A model generated the notes under the pieces. It was given only the letters and a program-made list of their open reading frames with translations, was not told where the DNA came from and ran no database searches. A stretch of 40,004 nt of DNA from BP-133 sp040756995. GTDB lineage: Bacteria > Actinomycetota > Acidimicrobiia > IMCC26256 > BP-133. A program made the position numbers and the translations under genes. The stretch is from NCBI GenBank assembly GCA_040756995.1, contig JBFLYK010000057.1:1-40004 (forward strand). The letters run 5' to 3'. This document shows, one piece after another, positions 13,488 through 24,240 of the stretch (position 1 is its first letter; each line of letters opens with the position of its first letter).

Positions 13488-14165
13488 ATGGCCGCAGTGA
13501 ACGACGGTCGCATGTTCGACACCCCGTTCAACGTGGTGGCGGGGTTCAGGACCCGGCAGCAGGCCGAGTCGGCGGCGCGGAGACTGACGTCGGCCGGAGT
13601 ACCGGAGTCCAGCGTCGAGGTCGGCGCCCGACCGGACGCCGGCGGGCCTGTCGAGACGGCCGAACTCCGGGCCGACATGCAGGACGAGCTGAACGCCAAC
13701 TGGGCGGTGGCCACTGGAAGGCAGACCCAGGGGGCGGTGCTGGGCACCGCCACCTTCGCCCTCTTCGGCCTGATGGTCGGGCTGGTCGGCGGCTTCCTGG
13801 CCAACGTCGGGCTCGGGCTCGACATGTCGCTGGCCGGCACGATGACCATCGGGGCGGTCGCCGGGCTGGTCGGCGGAGCCACGGTCGGCTTCGTGGCCGG
13901 CGGCGGTATGGCCCCCCGGGTGGAGGCGGCCGGGCAGCGGACCTTCGACGACCCGCAACCGGTGGCCGAGCGTGACGTGCTGCTGGCCGTGCACGCCTCG
14001 GAGCCGGAGGCCGCTGAACGGGCGGCCCGGATGCTGCGGGACGACCTGCAGGCCGAGCGGGTCCACCTCGTCGACGCCCACGGGACGCCGCTGCCGCCCC
14101 AGCACGGCCATCCCCGGCCCGGCGATCCCGAGGGCTACTGGTGGAAGGAAGCCGGCGAGGGCTGA
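13488..14165 (+). CDS. Glycine-zipper membrane protein with YflT/GSP17M-like flanking domains
   Basis: This 225-residue protein has a soluble N-terminal segment (residues 10-60; FNVVAGFRTRQQAESAARRLTSAGV) resembling the general-stress-protein-17M fold. Two glycine-rich hydrophobic segments follow (about 85-110 and 118-142; GLMVGLVGGFLANVGLGL, then GAVAGLVGGATVGFVAGGG). A second copy of the soluble type comes after them (VLLAVHASEPEAAERAARML). The helical hairpin with small residues suggests packing in the inner membrane. A stress-related role is guessed from the YflT-like domain. ATG at 13488 has GGAGGA eight bases upstream. A T-run follows the stop. Confidence 0.7.
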   Translation: MAAVNDGRMFDTPFNVVAGFRTRQQAESAARRLTSAGVPESSVEVGARPDAGGPVETAELRADMQDELNANWAVATGRQTQGAVLGTATFALFGLMVGLVGGFLANVGLGLDMSLAGTMTIGAVAGLVGGATVGFVAGGGMAPRVEAAGQRTFDDPQPVAERDVLLAVHASEPEAAERAARMLRDDLQAERVHLVDAHGTPLPPQHGHPRPGDPEGYWWKEAGEG

Positions 14166-14181
14166 TCGGCCCGGGTTTTTT
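14159..14181 (+). terminator. Weak hairpin with T-run after the glycine-zipper gene
   Basis: A short stem, GGGC (14159-14162) with GCCC (14169-14172), spans the stop codon and is followed by GGG and six consecutive T residues (14176-14181). This is one of very few T-runs in the window. Confidence 0.4.
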
Positions 14182-14246
14182 GGTTTGTTCGGGACTGGGT
14201 CGGGACCGGCCATCCGGCCCGGAGCCTTCCCGGCGGCCGGGGCCGG

Positions 14247-14933
14247 CTACTGCACGACGAGGTCGGTGACCTCTCCCAGCTCCGCCAGCCGCCCTGTCAT
14301 CCGACACACCGCCGCCTCGGGGCGACCGGAGATGTCCATCAGCGCCACCCTCCGGCCGTCGCGCTTTTCGATGTTGCGCAGCTTGACGGAGACGCCGTCC
14401 GTCCCGTCGACGCTGCGGATCACGTCCTCCGGGTCGACGCCGGCGGCCATCGTGACGGCCACGGTGCAATGCGAGTTGGCCGCCACCTCCTCCAGCCAGC
14501 GGCGGGCCGGGCGCAGCGCCACGAGGTAGCCAAGCGTCAGGACGGCGGCCACGCCCGCCGTCCCCAGGTCGCCGACGCCGGCCGTCAGCCCGATGGCGGC
14601 CACGGTCCAGATGCTGGCCGCGGTGGTGAGGTTCGCCACCTCGCCGTGGCGCTTCATGATCATCCCGGCGCCGAGGAAGCCGACGCCCACCACCACGTTC
14701 GACGCCACCCGGGTCACATCCGCCCGCAGCACCGTCGTCTCGAGCTCCTCGTATTCATGGAACCCGAGGGTCGAGGCCACGCCGAAGAGCGCGGCGCCGA
14801 CGCAGACCGCGATGTGCGTGCGCAGCCCGGCCGTCTGGCCGGACAATTCCCGCTCCACCCCCACGGCGGCCCCGAGGGCCACAGCCACCAGCAGCCGGAC
14901 GAGAGCGTCAGCGTCTATGCCGTAACTGTTCAT
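14247..14933 (-). CDS. MgtC/SapB-family membrane protein
   Basis: This 228-residue protein has the family signature at its N-terminus: AAVGVERELSGQTAGLRTHIAVCVGAALFG. The conserved GVGFLGAGMIMK follows in a later membrane segment; about four hydrophobic segments lie within residues 8-135. The last 80 residues form a soluble ACT-like domain (VAVTMAAGVDPEDVIRSVDG). MgtC proteins help survival under low magnesium and in some pathogens inhibit the F-type ATP synthase; members outside pathogens are less well understood. The ATG start is 60 bases from the divergent molybdenum hydroxylase operon. Confidence 0.9.
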   Translation of the reverse strand: MNSYGIDADALVRLLVAVALGAAVGVERELSGQTAGLRTHIAVCVGAALFGVASTLGFHEYEELETTVLRADVTRVASNVVVGVGFLGAGMIMKRHGEVANLTTAASIWTVAAIGLTAGVGDLGTAGVAAVLTLGYLVALRPARRWLEEVAANSHCTVAVTMAAGVDPEDVIRSVDGTDGVSVKLRNIEKRDGRRVALMDISGRPEAAVCRMTGRLAELGEVTDLVVQ

Positions 14934-14992
14934 TTACGGGGGCTGCTACCCAGTCGACGAAGATTCGTCACTCCCTGATAAACATCGGCTCC

Positions 14993-15868
14993 ATGAAGAT
15001 GCCCGCGTTCCGCTACCACCGACCGGCCACCGTGGAGGAGGCGGTCGGGTTGCTGGCCGACTTCGGCTCCGACGCCAAGGTGCTCGCCGGGGGGCAGAGC
15101 CTGGTGCCGCTGCTGGCCCTGCGGTTGAGCCACCCCGAGCACCTCGTGGACATCGGCCGCGTCGGCGGGCTGGATTCGGTCGAGGACGGGCCCGCCGGGT
15201 TCACGATCGGCGCCGCCGTCCGCCACGCCGACGTCGAGCTGTCGCCGGCCACAAGTCGGGCGAACCCTCTCGTCGCCGCCGCAATGCCCCATATCGGGCA
15301 CCGGGCCATCCGCAACCGGGGCACGGTCTGCGGCAGCCTGGCCCACGCCGACCCGGCCGCCGAGCTGCCGGCCGTGGCCCTGGCCACCGAGGCGGAGCTC
15401 CTCGCCCGCTCCAGCACCGGCGAGCGGACGATCCCCGCCGCCGAGTTCTTCCTCGGCTACCTCACCTCGGCCCTCGACGAGACCGAGATCCTCACCGCCA
15501 TCCGGTTCCCGCCCTGGCCCGACCGGACGGGCTGGTCCGTCCAGGAGATCAGCCGCCGCCACGGCGACTACGCCCTCGTCGGCCTGGCCGCCCTCCTCGG
15601 CCTGGGCGACGACGGCCGCATCCAGCGGGCGGCGCTGTCGTTCTTCGGGGCCGGGGCGACCCCGGTCCGGGTCCGCGACGCGGAAGCGGTGCTGATCGGC
15701 GAACCCCCGGACCCGTCGGCCTTCGCCGAAGCGGCCGACGTGGTGACGAAGACGATCGATCCGCCAGGGGACAACCACGCCACGGCCGCCTACCGGGCCC
15801 ACGTAGCCGGTGTCCTCACCCGACGCTGCCTGGCCGAAGCCGCCACCCGGACCGGAGCCCGCTCATGA
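14993..15868 (+). CDS. Molybdenum hydroxylase FAD-binding subunit (CoxM/XdhB-like)
   Basis: This 291-residue flavoprotein subunit carries the FAD pyrophosphate motif AGGQSLVPLLALRL (residues 32-45) and the second FAD motif GHRAIRNRGTVCGSLAHADPAAELP (about 101-125). A C-terminal CO-dehydrogenase-flavoprotein-type domain follows. It passes electrons from the iron-sulphur subunit to quinone or another acceptor. Its stop codon overlaps the start of the 2Fe-2S subunit gene (ATGA). The gene order M-S-L matches cox-type operons, but the large subunit is not a CO dehydrogenase. Confidence 0.93.
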   Translation: MKMPAFRYHRPATVEEAVGLLADFGSDAKVLAGGQSLVPLLALRLSHPEHLVDIGRVGGLDSVEDGPAGFTIGAAVRHADVELSPATSRANPLVAAAMPHIGHRAIRNRGTVCGSLAHADPAAELPAVALATEAELLARSSTGERTIPAAEFFLGYLTSALDETEILTAIRFPPWPDRTGWSVQEISRRHGDYALVGLAALLGLGDDGRIQRAALSFFGAGATPVRVRDAEAVLIGEPPDPSAFAEAADVVTKTIDPPGDNHATAAYRAHVAGVLTRRCLAEAATRTGARS

Positions 15869-16392
15869 GCTACGCCGCCCCCGACAAGCACCCCATGTCG
15901 ATGACCGTCAACGGGAACCGCGTCGACCTCATCGTCGAGAGCCGCCGGACGCTGGCCGACGTCCTGCGGGAGGACCTCGGCCTGACCGGCACGCACCTCG
16001 CCTGCGAGCACGGCGTGTGCGGCGCCTGCACCGTGGCGCTCGACGGACGGGCGGTGCGGTCCTGCCTCATGCTGGCCCTCCAGGCCGACGGCGCCTCGGT
16101 GGAAACCATCGAGTCGCTCTGCACCGCTGACGGCGAGCTCGGTCCGCTCCAGCAGGCCTTCGCCGACCACCACTCCTTCCAGTGCGCCTTCTGCGCCCCG
16201 GGCTTCATCATGACGGCCCACTGCCTCCTGGCCGAAGGGCGCAGTCTCAGCCGGGACGAGATCCGGGAAGAGCTGTCGGGCAACCTGTGCCGCTGCACCG
16301 GTTACCAGAGCATCATCGACGGGATGGAGGCGGCGGTGGCGGCGCTGTCCGGCGGCCAGGAGGCCCAGCGAGAGGAGGCCCCCCGTGCGTGA
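15865..16392 (+). CDS. Molybdenum hydroxylase [2Fe-2S] subunit (CoxS-like)
   Basis: This 175-residue subunit has both clusters. The plant-type ferredoxin cluster uses C47, C52, C55 and C67 (CEHGVCGACTV). The alpha-helical cluster domain carries C107, C110, C142 and C144 (QCAFCAPGF and NLCRCTGY). It links the Mo site to the flavin. ATG at 15865 overlaps the previous gene by four bases; its own end overlaps the large-subunit gene by eight bases. Confidence 0.95.
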   Translation: MSYAAPDKHPMSMTVNGNRVDLIVESRRTLADVLREDLGLTGTHLACEHGVCGACTVALDGRAVRSCLMLALQADGASVETIESLCTADGELGPLQQAFADHHSFQCAFCAPGFIMTAHCLLAEGRSLSRDEIREELSGNLCRCTGYQSIIDGMEAAVAALSGGQEAQREEAPRA

Positions 16393-18985
16393 ATCGATCA
16401 TGGGCCGCTACCTCGGGTCGTCGGTCAAGCGCGTCGAGGACAAGCGGCTGCTGGCCGGGACCGCCCGCTATGTCGACGACGTGGCGGTGCCGGGCATGCT
16501 CCACGCCGCGTTCCTCCGCAGCCCCTGGCCGCACGCCGAGATCCGCTCCATCGACGTGACCGCCGCCCGGGCCCTCCCCGGCGTGCACCTCGTCCTCACC
16601 GGCGAGGACATGAAGTCGCGCACCTACGCCTGCTTCGGAGCACTCGATCTCCCCGGCCTCTACAACCCGTCCTTCTACTGCCTGGCCACGGACCGGGTCC
16701 GCCACGTCGGCGACCCGGTGGCCATCGTCGTGGCCGACAGCCGTCGCCTGGCCGAGGACGGCTGTGAGCTCATCGAGGTCGAGTACGAACCGCTCCCGCC
16801 GATCTCCACCGTCGAGCAGGCCCTCGACGCCGGCCGGGCCCTCGTCTGGCCCAAGGCCAAGAGCAACATCCTCTACCAGGCCAGCGAACGGTTCGGGGGA
16901 GACATCGACGCCGCCTTCGCCCGGGCCGACCGGGTCATCGTCGAAACCTTCGACGTCCACCGCCACGCCAACCAGCCGATGGAGACCAACGGCCTGGTGG
17001 CCGAGATCGACCCTGCCACCGGGGAGATGACGATCCACGCCGCCACCCAGGCGGCCCACGCCTTCAAGTGGTCGCTGGCCCTGGTCACCAACCGTCGACC
17101 GCTGCGGCAGGTGATCAGGCAGATGCGGGCCCAGCCGGAGCGGACGAAAGCGATCTTCACCGGCATGCGCGACTTCCTGCGGGCCACCCCCGTCATGCTG
17201 AAGAACACGATGAAGTCGGCGCCGGTGATGCTCCGCCAGATGGTCACCAACCCGGAGCGCACGAGGGAGATGAACTCCGCCTTCGTCGGGCTGATCGGCA
17301 AGGCACCGGAGACGGTGCCGACCGTCATCGCCGGCGACATCGGCGGCGCCTTCGGCGCCAAGACGATCGTGCGCCGGGAGGAGATCGCCGTCTGCGCCGC
17401 GGCCTTCGAGCTCGGCCGCTCCGTCAAGTTCATCGAGGACCGCAACGAGCACCTGACCACCGGCGGCCAGGCCCGGGACGAGACGATCGAGGTGGCGGCC
17501 GCCGTCCGCAACGACGGCACCATCCTCGGGTTGAAGGCCCGCATGACGATGGACGCCGGCGCCTACCCCGGCTTCCCCCACGCCGCGGTGCTCTGGGCCC
17601 GGATCATCCGCACGCTGTTCCCCGGGCCCTACCGGGTCCCGGCCCTCGAGTTCCACACCCGGGTTCTGGCCTCCAACAAGGCGACCTACGTCGCCTACCG
17701 GGGGCCCTGGGCGTCGGAGTGCTTCGTGCGGGAACGGCTCTTCGACGTGGTCGCCCGCGACCTCGGCATCGGGCGGGACGAGATCCGCCGCCGCAACCTG
17801 GTCACCGCCGACGAACTGCCGTCGGCCATGGTCACCGGCCCCGCCCTCGACGTCCGCATGTCGGCCCATCGCGTCTTCGAGAAGGCCATGGAAGTGGCCG
17901 AACTGGCCCGCTTCGAGAAGGCGAAGGCCGAGGCCACCGACGGCCGGCGCCGTCTCGGCGTCGGCTTCTCCACCTACATCGAACCGGCGCCCGGCCCGCC
18001 CGGATACTTCGACCTCATCGCCCCCGGGTTCTCCGCCCTCATCGACTGCGAACCGATCGACGCCGTTCTCGAAGCCGACGGCACCGTCACGATCCACACC
18101 CAGCAGGTGACGCACGGCCAGGGCCACGAGACGACGCTGGCCCAGGTGGCGGCCGATCAGCTCGGCGTGCCCCTCGAGGTCGTCCGGGTCAGCTTCGGTC
18201 ACACCCGGCGGACGCCGTTCGGGATCGTCGGCACCGGCGGCAGCCGGTCGGCGACCTTCGCCGGCGGCGCCACCAGCCTGGCCAGCCACACCCTGCGGGC
18301 CAAGATCGTCGAGGTGGCCGCCGACCTTCTCGAGGCCGCGCCCGACGACCTCGTCATCGAGGACGGGCGGGTCCACGTGCGCGGCACCCCGGCGATCGCC
18401 GTCAGCCTGGCCGAGGTCGCCGTCGCCGCCCGCCAGCGCCGCGGCGACATCCGGGGCACGGCGAAGGGGGACGAGGCCATCCGGGTGCGGGAGATCTTCG
18501 ATGGCGGCGCCGGCGGCTGGTCCATCTCCACCCACGTCTGCTTCGTGGAGGTCGACCTCGACACGGGACTGGTGCGGATCCCCCGCTACATCGTGGTGGA
18601 GGACTGCGGCGAGATCATCAACCCCGCCATCGTCGACGGGCAGATCCGCGGCGGCGTCGCCCAGGGTGTCGGCGCCGTGCTCTACGAGAAGTCCACCTAC
18701 GACGACCAGGGCCAGTTCCAGGCCGGGACGTTCATGGATTACCTGATTCCCACCGCCACGGAGATCCCCGAGATCGAGATCCACCACGTCGAGACACCGT
18801 CGGACGTGTTCGCCAACTACCGGGGCGTCGGCGAAGGTGGGATGATCGGCGCACCCGCCGCAGTCACCAACGCCATCGAGGACGCGCTGGCCGAGTTCGG
18901 TGTTCGGATCACCGAGCAGCACCTGCCGCCGTCCCGCATCCTCGAACTGGCCGGCGTGATCCCCATGGCGGGAGCCAACCGTTAG
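16385..18985 (+). CDS. Molybdenum hydroxylase molybdopterin-binding large subunit, with an insertion
   Basis: This 866-residue catalytic subunit of the xanthine dehydrogenase family begins SVKRVEDKRLLAGTARYVDD. It has the GDIGGAFGAK molybdopterin motif (317-326), AYRGPW (437-442) at the position of the AYRGAGR or AYXCSFR loops, and the base-catalyst glutamate E817 in GVGEGG. The loop is not that of form I CO dehydrogenase (no AYXCSFR), so CO oxidation is unlikely; an aldehyde, N-heterocycle or steroid-like substrate is more probable. Between residues 236 and 311 lies about 65 residues more than family members normally have, rich in Met, Arg and Thr with two RQM-x3-PERT motifs. The start is GTG at 16385; the family's first motif also fits the ATG at 16400. 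Confidence 0.92.
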   Translation: MRESIMGRYLGSSVKRVEDKRLLAGTARYVDDVAVPGMLHAAFLRSPWPHAEIRSIDVTAARALPGVHLVLTGEDMKSRTYACFGALDLPGLYNPSFYCLATDRVRHVGDPVAIVVADSRRLAEDGCELIEVEYEPLPPISTVEQALDAGRALVWPKAKSNILYQASERFGGDIDAAFARADRVIVETFDVHRHANQPMETNGLVAEIDPATGEMTIHAATQAAHAFKWSLALVTNRRPLRQVIRQMRAQPERTKAIFTGMRDFLRATPVMLKNTMKSAPVMLRQMVTNPERTREMNSAFVGLIGKAPETVPTVIAGDIGGAFGAKTIVRREEIAVCAAAFELGRSVKFIEDRNEHLTTGGQARDETIEVAAAVRNDGTILGLKARMTMDAGAYPGFPHAAVLWARIIRTLFPGPYRVPALEFHTRVLASNKATYVAYRGPWASECFVRERLFDVVARDLGIGRDEIRRRNLVTADELPSAMVTGPALDVRMSAHRVFEKAMEVAELARFEKAKAEATDGRRRLGVGFSTYIEPAPGPPGYFDLIAPGFSALIDCEPIDAVLEADGTVTIHTQQVTHGQGHETTLAQVAADQLGVPLEVVRVSFGHTRRTPFGIVGTGGSRSATFAGGATSLASHTLRAKIVEVAADLLEAAPDDLVIEDGRVHVRGTPAIAVSLAEVAVAARQRRGDIRGTAKGDEAIRVREIFDGGAGGWSISTHVCFVEVDLDTGLVRIPRYIVVEDCGEIINPAIVDGQIRGGVAQGVGAVLYEKSTYDDQGQFQAGTFMDYLIPTATEIPEIEIHHVETPSDVFANYRGVGEGGMIGAPAAVTNAIEDALAEFGVRITEQHLPPSRILELAGVIPMAGANR

Positions 18986-19041
18986 GCCGGATGGCCGACG
19001 GGGAAGTGTGACAGGAATCACCGGCGACGAAACGAGGTGTC

Positions 19042-19398
19042 ATGGCCGCGAAGTTCGAGATCGAGCAGCCGAAGGCGGGCGAGTTCCGGTGGGTGCTCAC
19101 CAGTCAGGGGCGTGTGCTGGCCCGAAGTGAGAACTACACCCGCAAGGTCTCGTGCGTGAACGCCATGGAGTCGTTCCGCAAGGCTGCGCCCACCGCCGAG
19201 ATCGTCGACCACACCGCCCGGCCGGCGAAGTCCGCCGCCACCTCGGCCCCGGCCAAGGTGGCCCGCCAGACCGGCAGGGTCGTCGGCAAGGCCGCGGCCA
19301 AGGTCGCCGAGGTCCCGTCGGCGGCCATGTCCGCCGTCGAGAAGGTCGTCGACGCCGTCACCCCCGGCCCCCGCAGGCGCACTCGCAAGGCCACCTGA
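19042..19398 (+). CDS. YegP-like (DUF1508) protein with basic Ala/Lys-rich tail
   Basis: The first 50 residues form one YegP/DUF1508 unit (KFEIEQPKAGEFRWVLTSQG, NYTRKVSCVNAMESFRK), a small beta-beta-alpha module whose function is unknown. Canonical YegP has two such units; here the second is replaced by 65 residues rich in Ala, Lys, Val and Pro, ending RRRTRKAT. The tail resembles histone-H1-like nucleoid proteins and may bind DNA or RNA. ATG at 19042 has GAGGT three to four bases upstream. Confidence 0.8.
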   Translation: MAAKFEIEQPKAGEFRWVLTSQGRVLARSENYTRKVSCVNAMESFRKAAPTAEIVDHTARPAKSAATSAPAKVARQTGRVVGKAAAKVAEVPSAAMSAVEKVVDAVTPGPRRRTRKAT

Positions 19399-19444
19399 CC
19401 GGGATCCACCACCCGGGCCGATCGGGCGGGCAGGATGCATTTCC

Positions 19445-19618
19445 ATGAAACGAGGGATTGCTTCCGGATGGTGTGAGACGGGCCATCACGGCCGCTGCTG
19501 CTTCGTGCTCCAGGACGAGAACGAGCACCGGCCCCGGATCGAGTGCAACTGTTCGTGCCACGCCGTGCGCCGGGCCGATCTGGCCTCGGCCGGCGTCGGC
19601 GCCTCTCAGACCGGGTAG
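19445..19618 (+). CDS. Cys/His-rich mini-protein (57 residues)
   Basis: A 57-codon frame from ATG 19445 encodes a protein with six cysteines and several histidines spaced like a zinc site: GWCETGHHGRCCF near the start, then ECNCSCHAVRR. The C-x7-CC ... C-x-C-x-C-H arrangement is unlikely by chance. Short actinobacterial proteins with a similar C...H..C / C.C.C.H pattern are known to me only as uncharacterised. Its 3' end overlaps the convergent carboxyltransferase gene by 13 bases. A metal-binding role is inferred from composition. Confidence 0.6.
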   Translation: MKRGIASGWCETGHHGRCCFVLQDENEHRPRIECNCSCHAVRRADLASAGVGASQTG

Positions 19619-21131
19619 ACGCCGTTGCGGCGCTCGACCGGCGGGGCGGGCCGGCGGCGGTAGGCGGCGAAGCGGGCGATCAGCTCGTCCCGCAGCCGGG
19701 CGACGGGCACGACGGCCTCGAAGGCGTTCTCCGACGCCACCTTGAAGACGTCGATGTCGGCCTCGTAGGCCGCCCGCTGCTCCTCGATCCACGCCGACCG
19801 CTCGGCCTCGTCCTCGATGGCCACGATGCGGTTGTAGTGAATGGCGTTGACCGCCGCCGCCGGGCCCATGAGCGCCACCTTGGCCGTGGGCAGGGCGATC
19901 ACGGCGTCGGGGTCGGTCGGGCTGCCCGACATGGCCAGATACCCGCCGCCGTAGGCCTTGCGGACGATGACCGAGATGCGGGGCACGGAGGCGTGGCACA
20001 CGGCGAAGAGCATCTTGGCGCCGTGGCGGATGATCCCGCTGCGCTCGACCTCGGTGCCGATCATGTACCCGGCGTTGTCGGCCAGGAACAGCAGCGGCAC
20101 GTTGAAGGCGTTGCAGATCCAGATGAAGCGGGCCGCCTTGTCGGAGCTGTCGGAGAAGAGCACACCGGCCTTGTGCAGCGACTGGTTGGCCAGCAGCCCG
20201 ACAGGGTGACCACCGAGGCGGGCGAACCCGCAGACCAGCTCGGGGGCGAAGAGATCCTTGTACGGGAAGAAGGTCGCCTCGTCGACGATCGCCTCGATCA
20301 ACTCGGTGATGTCGAACGGCACGTCCTCCCGGGTGGGGACGATGTCCTCCGGCGGCCGGACGGGGGGAGCCGGGGCGACCGGGTTGGTGACCGGCGGCTC
20401 ACCCCGCCACGACGACGGCAGGTACGACAGCCACAGCCGCACGGCGGCGATCGCCTCGGCGTCGTCGTCGACCAGCACGTCGCCGAGGCCCGAGGTGCGG
20501 CAGTGCATCTCGGCGCCGCCCATCTCCTCCAGCGTGACGCGCTCGCCGGTGACCATCTCGGCCAGCCGCGGTGAACCGATGTAGGCGGTGGCCGCCCCCC
20601 GGACCATGATCACCACGTCGCACAGGCCGGGGACGTAGGCCGACCCGGCCGGGGACGGCCCGAACAGGGCGCAGACCTGTGGCACCTTCCCGGAGAATTT
20701 CACGAGGTTGGTGAAGATGTTCCCCCAGGCGTGGCGACCGGCGTAGCTGTCGAACTGCTCGTCGATCCGGGCGCCGGCGGCGTCGACGAGATAGACGACC
20801 GGGATCCCGAGGTCGCAGGCCCGTTCCTGGAGGCGGGTGATCTTCTCGAACGTCCGGCGCCCCCACGTGCCCGCTTTGACGGTGAAGTCGTTGGCGATGA
20901 CGGCCACCGGCCGCCCGTCGACGTGGCCGATGACGGTGACCACGGCGTCGCCGGCCAGGCCCTCCTCGCTGCGGGCCAGCAGCCCGTCCTCGAAGTCCGG
21001 GGCGTCGTCGAGGAGCAGCGCCAGCCGTTCCCGCACCAGCAGCCGGCCGGCGGCCTTCTGCTTCTCCCGGGCCGCTTCCGAGCCGCCCAGCGCGGCGCTC
21101 GCCAGCCGCTCCTCGAGCTCCCGGTGCACGC

Positions 21132-21135
<4 letters not shown>
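19606..21135 (-). CDS. Acyl-CoA carboxylase carboxyltransferase (beta) subunit
   Basis: This 509-residue protein has both crotonase-fold halves of a biotin-dependent carboxyltransferase. The N-terminal acyl-CoA half shows RLLVRERLALLLDD, VYLVDAAGARI and PSPAGSAYVPGLCDVVIMV. The C-terminal carboxybiotin half shows FLADNAGYMIGTEVE and KAYGGGYLAMSG. It transfers the carboxyl group from biotin to acetyl-, propionyl- or another acyl-CoA; MCC-like substrates cannot be excluded. GTG at 21135 overlaps the stop of the biotin carboxylase gene (GTGA), so translation is coupled. Confidence 0.93.
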
Positions 21136-22828
<1,693 letters not shown>

Positions 22829-22832
<4 letters not shown>

Positions 22833-23680
22833 CACTCGTAGAAACCGCGACCGGTCTTCTGGCCGAGGTCGCCGTTGGCCACCTTCTCCCGCAACAGCGC
22901 CGGCGGCTCGAAGCGGGGGCCGAGCGTGGCCGCCAGATGTTCGGCGATGTTCAGGCGGACGTCGAGGCCGACGAGATCCGTGAGCCGGAGGGGCCCCATC
23001 GGGTGCCTGTAGCCCAGCACCATGCCGGTGTCGATGTCGGCCGCGCTGGCCACGCCCTCCTCCAGCATACGGATGGCCTCGAGGCCGAGAGCCACGCCGA
23101 GGCGGCTGGTGGCGAAGCCCGGCGAGTCGCGGACCTCGATGCTCTCCTTGCCGAGGAGGGCCACCCACCGGCGGGCTTCGGCGACGGCGTCGGCCGCCGT
23201 CGCCTCCCCGACGACGAGCTCGACGAGCGCCGAGAGCGGCACCGGGTTGAAGAAGTGCATGCCGAGGAACCGCTCCGGCCGTTCCAGGGCCCCGGCGAGA
23301 TCGGTGATCGACAGCGAGCTGGTGTTGCTGGCCACCAGCGCCGTCGGCGGCACGACCTTCTCGGCGGCGGCCAGCAGGTCACGCTTGGCGGCCGGGATCT
23401 CGGGGATGGCCTCGACGACCAGCTGAACATCGAGCGGCGCCTCGAAGCCGGTGGTGGTCCGGAGGCGGCTGGTGCGGGCCTCGACGTCCTCGGGGGTGGC
23501 GTCCTTGCGCCGCCCGAGCCCCTCGACGGTGCGGGCCCGGGCCCGTTCGGCGGCCTCGGCGTCGGCTTCGACCACTACCACCTCGCAGCCTGCCTCCAGC
23601 AACACCTGGGCGATGCCCGCGCCCATGGTGCCGCCGCCGATCACGGCCGCTCGCCCGCCGTCCAGACCCTCGGTCGCCAT
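22829..23680 (-). CDS. 3-hydroxyacyl-CoA dehydrogenase (3-hydroxybutyryl-CoA dehydrogenase type)
   Basis: This 283-residue enzyme has the NAD-binding motif AAVIGGGTMGAGIAQ and the acidic residue ending beta-2 (VVVVEAD). Also present are VASNTSSLSIT, the catalytic histidine in LGMHFFNPVP and the C-terminal helical domain ending in GQKTGRGFYEW. It oxidises (S)-3-hydroxyacyl-CoA to 3-ketoacyl-CoA, or the reverse. It sits between a DoxX-like gene (nine-base gap) and the biotin carboxylase gene (four-base overlap) in one operon, linking beta-oxidation with acyl-CoA carboxylation. Confidence 0.95.
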
Positions 23681-23689
23681 GGCCGGATC

Positions 23690-24208
23690 CTACGAGCGGG
23701 CCGGGGGCCGCCAGAAAACGGCCAGCAGCATCGCCGCTCCGCCACCCCCGGCCAGCAGCCCGATCAGGAAGCCACCCATCGAGGGGCGCTCGAAGATCCC
23801 GGCGACATGGTCGAGTGACCACTCCCCCGCCCCCAGACCGGCGATCGCCAGGCCGGCGAACGTCAGGGTCATCACGTACTCGTAGCCCTCCCCGGGCCGG
23901 AAGATGAAGAACCCGTTCTTCAGGTGGTTGGTGATCCAGGCCACCACCATGGTCCCGATCACACCGGCCCCCGCCAGCGGGGTCAGGAAGCCCACCAGCA
24001 GCAGCGCTCCGGAGGCGATCTCCGTCAGGCTGGCCAGCCAGGCGTGGAGCACGCCCGGCTTCATCCCCAGGCTCTCGAACCACCGGCCCGTCCCCGGGAT
24101 CTTGCCGCCCCGGAAGACGTGGTTGATGCCGTGGGCCAGGAACACGATGCCGAGCACGATCCGGAGGACGAGCACGGACAGGTTGAAGGCGGTGTCGGCG
24201 TCTTGCAT
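23690..24208 (-). CDS. DoxX-family membrane protein
   Basis: This 172-residue integral membrane protein has four to five hydrophobic segments and the DoxX signature: LRIVLGIVFLAHGINHVFRGG, WFESLGMKPGVLHAWLASLTEI, then ALLLVGFLTPLAGAGVIGTM. DoxX-like proteins are linked to thiosulphate:quinone oxidoreductase in archaea and to membrane redox stress complexes in mycobacteria; the specific role here is open. It is the first gene of the operon and diverges from the flavin reductase gene with 32 bases between the starts. Confidence 0.9.
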   Translation of the reverse strand: MQDADTAFNLSVLVLRIVLGIVFLAHGINHVFRGGKIPGTGRWFESLGMKPGVLHAWLASLTEIASGALLLVGFLTPLAGAGVIGTMVVAWITNHLKNGFFIFRPGEGYEYVMTLTFAGLAIAGLGAGEWSLDHVAGIFERPSMGGFLIGLLAGGGGAAMLLAVFWRPPARS

Positions 24209-24240
24209 CGCCGCATCTTGTCAGGGGTAGCAACGCGATC

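Noticed and set aside
12900..14213. Long minus-strand frame spanning the small-gene cluster and the glycine-zipper gene
   Set aside because: Composition is not protein-like, and the plus strand has ribosome binding sites and membrane-protein patterns.
14993..18985. CO dehydrogenase (coxMSL)
   Set aside because: The gene order fits, but the large subunit has AYRGPW in place of AYXCSFR, the motif required for the Mo-Cu site of form I CO dehydrogenase.
16313..19021. A 900-residue open frame on the minus strand opposite the molybdenum hydroxylase large subunit
   Set aside because: It mirrors the codon pattern of the plus-strand gene, is rich in Gly, Asp, His and Arg with no recognisable domain, and the plus strand has clear catalytic motifs. 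Long antisense frames are expected at this GC content.
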